From Sphingobacterium alkalisoli (lineage in GTDB: Bacteria > Bacteroidota > Bacteroidia > Sphingobacteriales > Sphingobacteriaceae), in assembly GCF_005049105.1 (NCBI RefSeq), contig NZ_SUKA01000002.1, positions 851,985 to 915,984 of the forward strand: a stretch of 64,000 bases of DNA, in the 5' to 3' direction. Shown here in pieces: positions 61,552-64,000 of the stretch. The first letter of the stretch is position 1, and each line of letters begins with the position of its first letter. Made by a program: the position numbers and the translations under genes. Below the pieces are notes generated by a model. That model was given only the letters and a program-made list of their open reading frames with translations. It did no database searches and had not been told where the DNA came from.

Positions 61552-62259
61552 TATTATGCACTTGAAGATGAGTGCGAACTTTAGTTAAAAAAAATGTAAT
61601 TCGTTTTTGCATTTCGGTTTTACCTCACAGGAATGCGATCGAGGGATCCGTATCGGTCAGGCATTTCTCCCCGGAATGCGGTTGACCAGTGTCATATATC
61701 TCGGCTGACTACGCCGGAACAGGGCAAATTTGCGCGGATACCTCATTCGGTTGCCAATTCTCTTTTGGGCGGAGGTAATCGGGCAGCTGGTCGCGCAGTA
61801 GATAACTGCCACACAGCCTTTAGACCCAAAACAAGCAATGAATAACGCATGCAGCTTGGTCTGTATAGACAGGGACAGCTTCTTCACCTGCTGGAAGAAG
61901 TCTGTTATCGTGTATGTTGCTGTCCTATTCGCTTTCATGTTGTTTCTTTTTTACTGCCCTTTTCCTCATTCAGCGGCGCTGCCTTGGCACGACCTGCCCA
62001 CTGGTTTGTTTTGCACTTTATCGCTGTACCCGCGTCTCCATGTCCCCAGCATCCGGATCCAACCCTAGGCGTACCGGCGGATATCAGTAGCTGGCCTCAC
62101 TGCCGTCGTCTACCTTGTCGGGGACGTAAACCATAGAGATGATGGTTTCCACCTCCGGTACGCTGCCATATCTTTTTCTTTCTTAATGATCTTGTACATC
62201 ACAAATATCTATAGTCTGTTTTTTCTAAAATGGGGTCTCACGGGACTATTTTCATTTAT
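61552..62259. other. Non-coding or degraded stretch between DUF6520 and Crp genes
   Basis: About 700 bp. Reading frames on both strands (for example 61657-61938 minus, MKANRTATYTITDFFQQVKK; 61849-62136 plus, Cys/Pro/His-rich) overlap each other and show no family signature. GATCTTGTACATC at 62188-62200 shares the half-site TTGTACATC with the dyads at 63409 and 63451. Confidence 0.3.
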
Positions 62260-62832
62260 TTACGGTCGTCCAAACAAGGCTTCCCTTTTGCTTTCGTAAA
62301 GTGTTTTTCGATCAATCGCTAGAAATGCACTTAGTTGTATGTTGTTTAGTTGATCGGTAATACGGGGCAGGTGTTCGCAAAGTTTGGCATAGCGCATGGT
62401 CGGATCATAGGCAACAAGCGCCTTAAGATCAAAAAATGTTGATTTACGCTGCCGCAGTATACTCACAAACCGTCGAATGGTCGGGTCTTGATCTTGCAGC
62501 ATTTGTATAATGGGCAATGGAATACTGGCTAGCTTACTTTTTTTAAGAAAGCTGATGCGGAGCGATTGGCTGTTGAAACTGTACTCGTGTTTGGTACCTG
62601 TAAAATAATGGCCATCGCCGGCTACCCAATGCAGATAAGGCTTTTTTGCATCGAGCTGGTAAGCCCCTACTAATCCATCGATGACGTAACACCAGTATGG
62701 GCGCTCCTCATCTTCACGACAGTAAACGATATCCCGGCGGTAGGTATGGACAACGGTATGTTCCAACAGTATGTCTAAAGATTGTGGGTTGTCATTAAAA
62801 AAGGGTTTGATATAGCTTATAAATTGATTCAT
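62260..62832 (-). CDS. Crp/Fnr-family transcriptional regulator
   Basis: From the ATG at 62832 (MNQFISYIKPFFND) this is 190 residues; the frame is open upstream but without family similarity. Effector domain: HTYRRDIVYCREDEERPYWCYVIDGLVGAYQLDAKKPYLHWVAGDGHYF. The C-terminal helix-turn-helix (ITDQLNNIQLSAFLAIDRKTLYESKREALF) is degenerate compared with typical Crp proteins. It follows the 126-residue gene on the same strand across two hairpins. Confidence 0.78.
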   Translation of the reverse strand: MNQFISYIKPFFNDNPQSLDILLEHTVVHTYRRDIVYCREDEERPYWCYVIDGLVGAYQLDAKKPYLHWVAGDGHYFTGTKHEYSFNSQSLRISFLKKSKLASIPLPIIQMLQDQDPTIRRFVSILRQRKSTFFDLKALVAYDPTMRYAKLCEHLPRITDQLNNIQLSAFLAIDRKTLYESKREALFGRP

Positions 62833-62847
62833 AGATATCGGGTAATA

Positions 62848-62928
62848 AAGGCGTAGCACGCTACGCCTTAAAAGAGTAAGGATTTTTTGAACGATTACCG
62901 TCATGGGTTTCGGCTCATGACGGTAAAT
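62848..62928 (-). terminator. Two hairpins between the 126-residue gene and the Crp gene
   Basis: AAGGCGTAGC-GTGCTACGCCTT forms a compact stem followed by TATT on the minus strand. Upstream of it, TTACCGTCATG and CATGACGGTAA are perfect 11-bp arms around a 10-nt loop (62897-62928). They lie directly after the stop of the 62951 gene; the first lacks a full U-tract. Confidence 0.45.
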
Positions 62929-62950
62929 GGGTTATGCGATCACGATATGC

Positions 62951-63331
62951 TTAGCGATATCGTATCCAGATGGACACTTGTTCCAGTGCTTGCTGGGGTT
63001 CCTCACTGAACGTAAACTGCTGTTGACTTTGCCTGGAGAAAAGCAGATCTTTTGCACTTTGGTCTGAATCTGGACGCGCTGCTTTATTAAAGCTAACAAG
63101 ATTGCCCTTGTCCCAGGTATCCGCCACAGCTGTAGCGATCTCGTTGAGAAGATTTGAATCCATGCCCACCAATTGGTCGTACTGGGTCGCTGTCAAATCG
63201 AACGTATCATCCATCCAGTCAACAGGATCACGTCGGATAAAATCCGTTTCTTTTACCCGTTCTGCGAATGGAAGGCTTAAGATTCTTGTCTGTTCTTGGG
63301 AAAATCCCACGTTGTCGAAATTTGATTTCAT
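62951..63331 (-). CDS. Hypothetical small protein (126 residues)
   Basis: From the ATG at 63331 (MKSNFDNVGFSQEQTRILSL) this is a 126-residue acidic, soluble protein with a helix FAERVKETDFIRRDPVDWMDDTFDL. No cysteine, no signal peptide, no recognised family. Two identical dyads lie upstream of its start, so it is strongly regulated. Confidence 0.6.
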   Translation of the reverse strand: MKSNFDNVGFSQEQTRILSLPFAERVKETDFIRRDPVDWMDDTFDLTATQYDQLVGMDSNLLNEIATAVADTWDKGNLVSFNKAARPDSDQSAKDLLFSRQSQQQFTFSEEPQQALEQVSIWIRYR

Positions 63332-63408
63332 ATTTTTATTTTTTTTGTGAACCAGCAAATAAAAAAGTAACGACTGCAAAAACAACGGTTTAAAGGGGTA
63401 TAAAGGGC

Positions 63409-63471
63409 GATGTACATTTTTTGTACATCATTTTTAGGGCTTTTTTTGCTGATGTACATTTTTTGTACATC
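63409..63471. promoter_or_regulatory. Two identical dyads 42 bp apart
   Basis: GATGTAC-N7-GTACATC occurs at 63409-63429 and again, identically, at 63451-63471; the centres are 42 bp apart, about four helical turns, so both would face the same side of the DNA. They lie between the start at 63331 and the divergent gene at 63641. A dimeric regulator binding cooperatively is likely; the Crp-type protein at 62260 is one candidate. Confidence 0.65.
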
Positions 63472-63640
63472 GCAAAAGCGACTAAAGCGAAGATTTTTTT
63501 TGATCCTTCTCCTGGCTTAAGTGTTGATTTTCAATTGTGTTTGAAATTTAATTGGAGATTGTAATTATAATTTGTATTTTCGTCATAAACTGTATTCCCG
63601 ATCTACTAAATAGATCTTTATCTGTAAGACAAGACAGCCT

Positions 63641-64000
63641 ATGATTATTAAATATATTGCAAAGTGCTTTATAATTATTTTTTCGCTTTTGATGGTGGCA
63701 TATGTCATCAATCTAACTCATTTGATATTTGAACCGGCCGAGCGGATGGGGGCAAGCTCATTTTGGCCTGTTTACCACGTCACGATAATTTTAATTTTTG
63801 GTTACGCGTTGTGGGTGAACTGGATGTATAATGTCACCCTTGAATCTGCGTGGAAAAATGAGTGGCTTTCTAGAATATACATACGCACCATGTTATATGT
63901 TTTGCTGGCAAGTGTACCGGTAATTTTCGTACACGGGCTATTTGTACACGCCGGTGTAATCTTGATGTGGGGATCAGATGTAGATATTGAGCTACATGTC
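63641..64000 (+). CDS. Membrane protein, partial at window end
   Basis: The ATG at 63641 opens 120 codons to the edge of the window without a stop. Four hydrophobic segments are visible (CFIIIFSLLMVAYVINL, HVTIILIFGYALWVNWMY, MLYVLLASVPVIFVHGLFVH and the following VILMWG). It may be a LytS-like sensor kinase or another membrane protein; the informative part lies outside the window. Confidence 0.55.
   Translation, partial: MIIKYIAKCFIIIFSLLMVAYVINLTHLIFEPAERMGASSFWPVYHVTIILIFGYALWVNWMYNVTLESAWKNEWLSRIYIRTMLYVLLASVPVIFVHGLFVHAGVILMWGSDVDIELHV

Noticed and set aside
61849..62136. Cys/His/Pro-rich plus-strand ORF
   Set aside because: Overlaps an equally weak minus-strand ORF and has no family features; treated as non-coding.
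1..64000. tRNA, rRNA, CRISPR array, insertion-sequence transposase, prophage genes
   Set aside because: Searched by eye on both strands; none found with adequate support.

Overview
This window looks like a chromosome segment from a member of the Bacteroidota, most likely family Sphingobacteriaceae; the genus is not determined. The evidence is a SusC/SusD pair with a TlpA-type thioredoxin and a DUF6520 protein, a FecI-type sigma factor and a FecR anti-sigma factor (both broken), LytTR/LytS and DUF6268 genes, TAnnTTTG-type -7 promoter boxes, and few Shine-Dalgarno sequences. No rRNA, tRNA, CRISPR array or recognisable transposase was seen. Most of the window is accessory DNA: short operons, single-gene inserts, gene fragments and repeats.

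Layout. 0-10 kb: AraC regulator with an RclC/YkgB-like membrane protein; a Tat-targeted Gfo/Idh/MocA oxidoreductase with a secreted TIM-barrel isomerase; SemiSWEET; DJ-1/PfpI protein; a PAS-HisKA protein without an ATPase domain; AraC with an aldo/keto reductase. 10-13 kb: RtcB RNA ligase, then the first intact Rpn-family PD-(D/E)XK nuclease. 13-20.3 kb: YdeI-like protein, methyltransferase, TlpA-type thioredoxin, then a run of small genes (epimerase, AraC, SnoaL-like, SRPBCC, Crp) with TGCCCGCTAAC-like repeats at several boundaries. 20.9-35.4 kb: a sigma-factor pseudogene, a 13-kb A+T-rich redox island, then a FecR pseudogene. The island holds two Crp/Fnr regulators, an MBL-fold protein, three SnoaL-like proteins, aldehyde dehydrogenase, amidohydrolase, DoxX, pirin, old yellow enzyme, azoreductase, GMC oxidoreductase, alpha/beta hydrolase and SDR. 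Four copies of an FNR-box-like dyad plus promoter module precede four of its transcription units, three of them at almost the same distance from the start codon, so the island looks like one regulon.

35.5-38.5 kb: DUF6268 outer-membrane protein and a LytS/LytTR two-component pair. 38.8-50.9 kb: a debris field with a second intact Rpn gene, three Rpn remnants, truncated genes, SGNH hydrolase, DinB-like protein, an AAA/DUF4143 ATPase with large palindromes in its promoter, and a decayed AbiEi/AbiEii toxin-antitoxin pair. 51-54.6 kb: cassette-like small genes and an unusual fusion protein (HTH-like, transglutaminase-like and GNAT parts) beside a small XRE-like regulator. 54.6-55.1 kb: a strongly structured non-coding element. 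55.2-61.5 kb: SusC-SusD-TlpA operon with a convergent DUF6520 gene. 61.6-64 kb: a Crp regulator, a small gene preceded by two identical dyads 42 bp apart, and a truncated membrane-protein gene running off the end.

The two intact Rpn genes share about 0.9 kb of near-identical sequence, including the upstream non-coding DNA, at a spacing of 28,187 bp, but carry different C-terminal tails. Both have an in-frame internal ATG behind an AAAGGAGG sequence, which could encode the separate C-terminal product described for enterobacterial Rpn proteins. Several frameshifts fall in short homopolymers, so some pseudogene calls could reflect sequencing errors.
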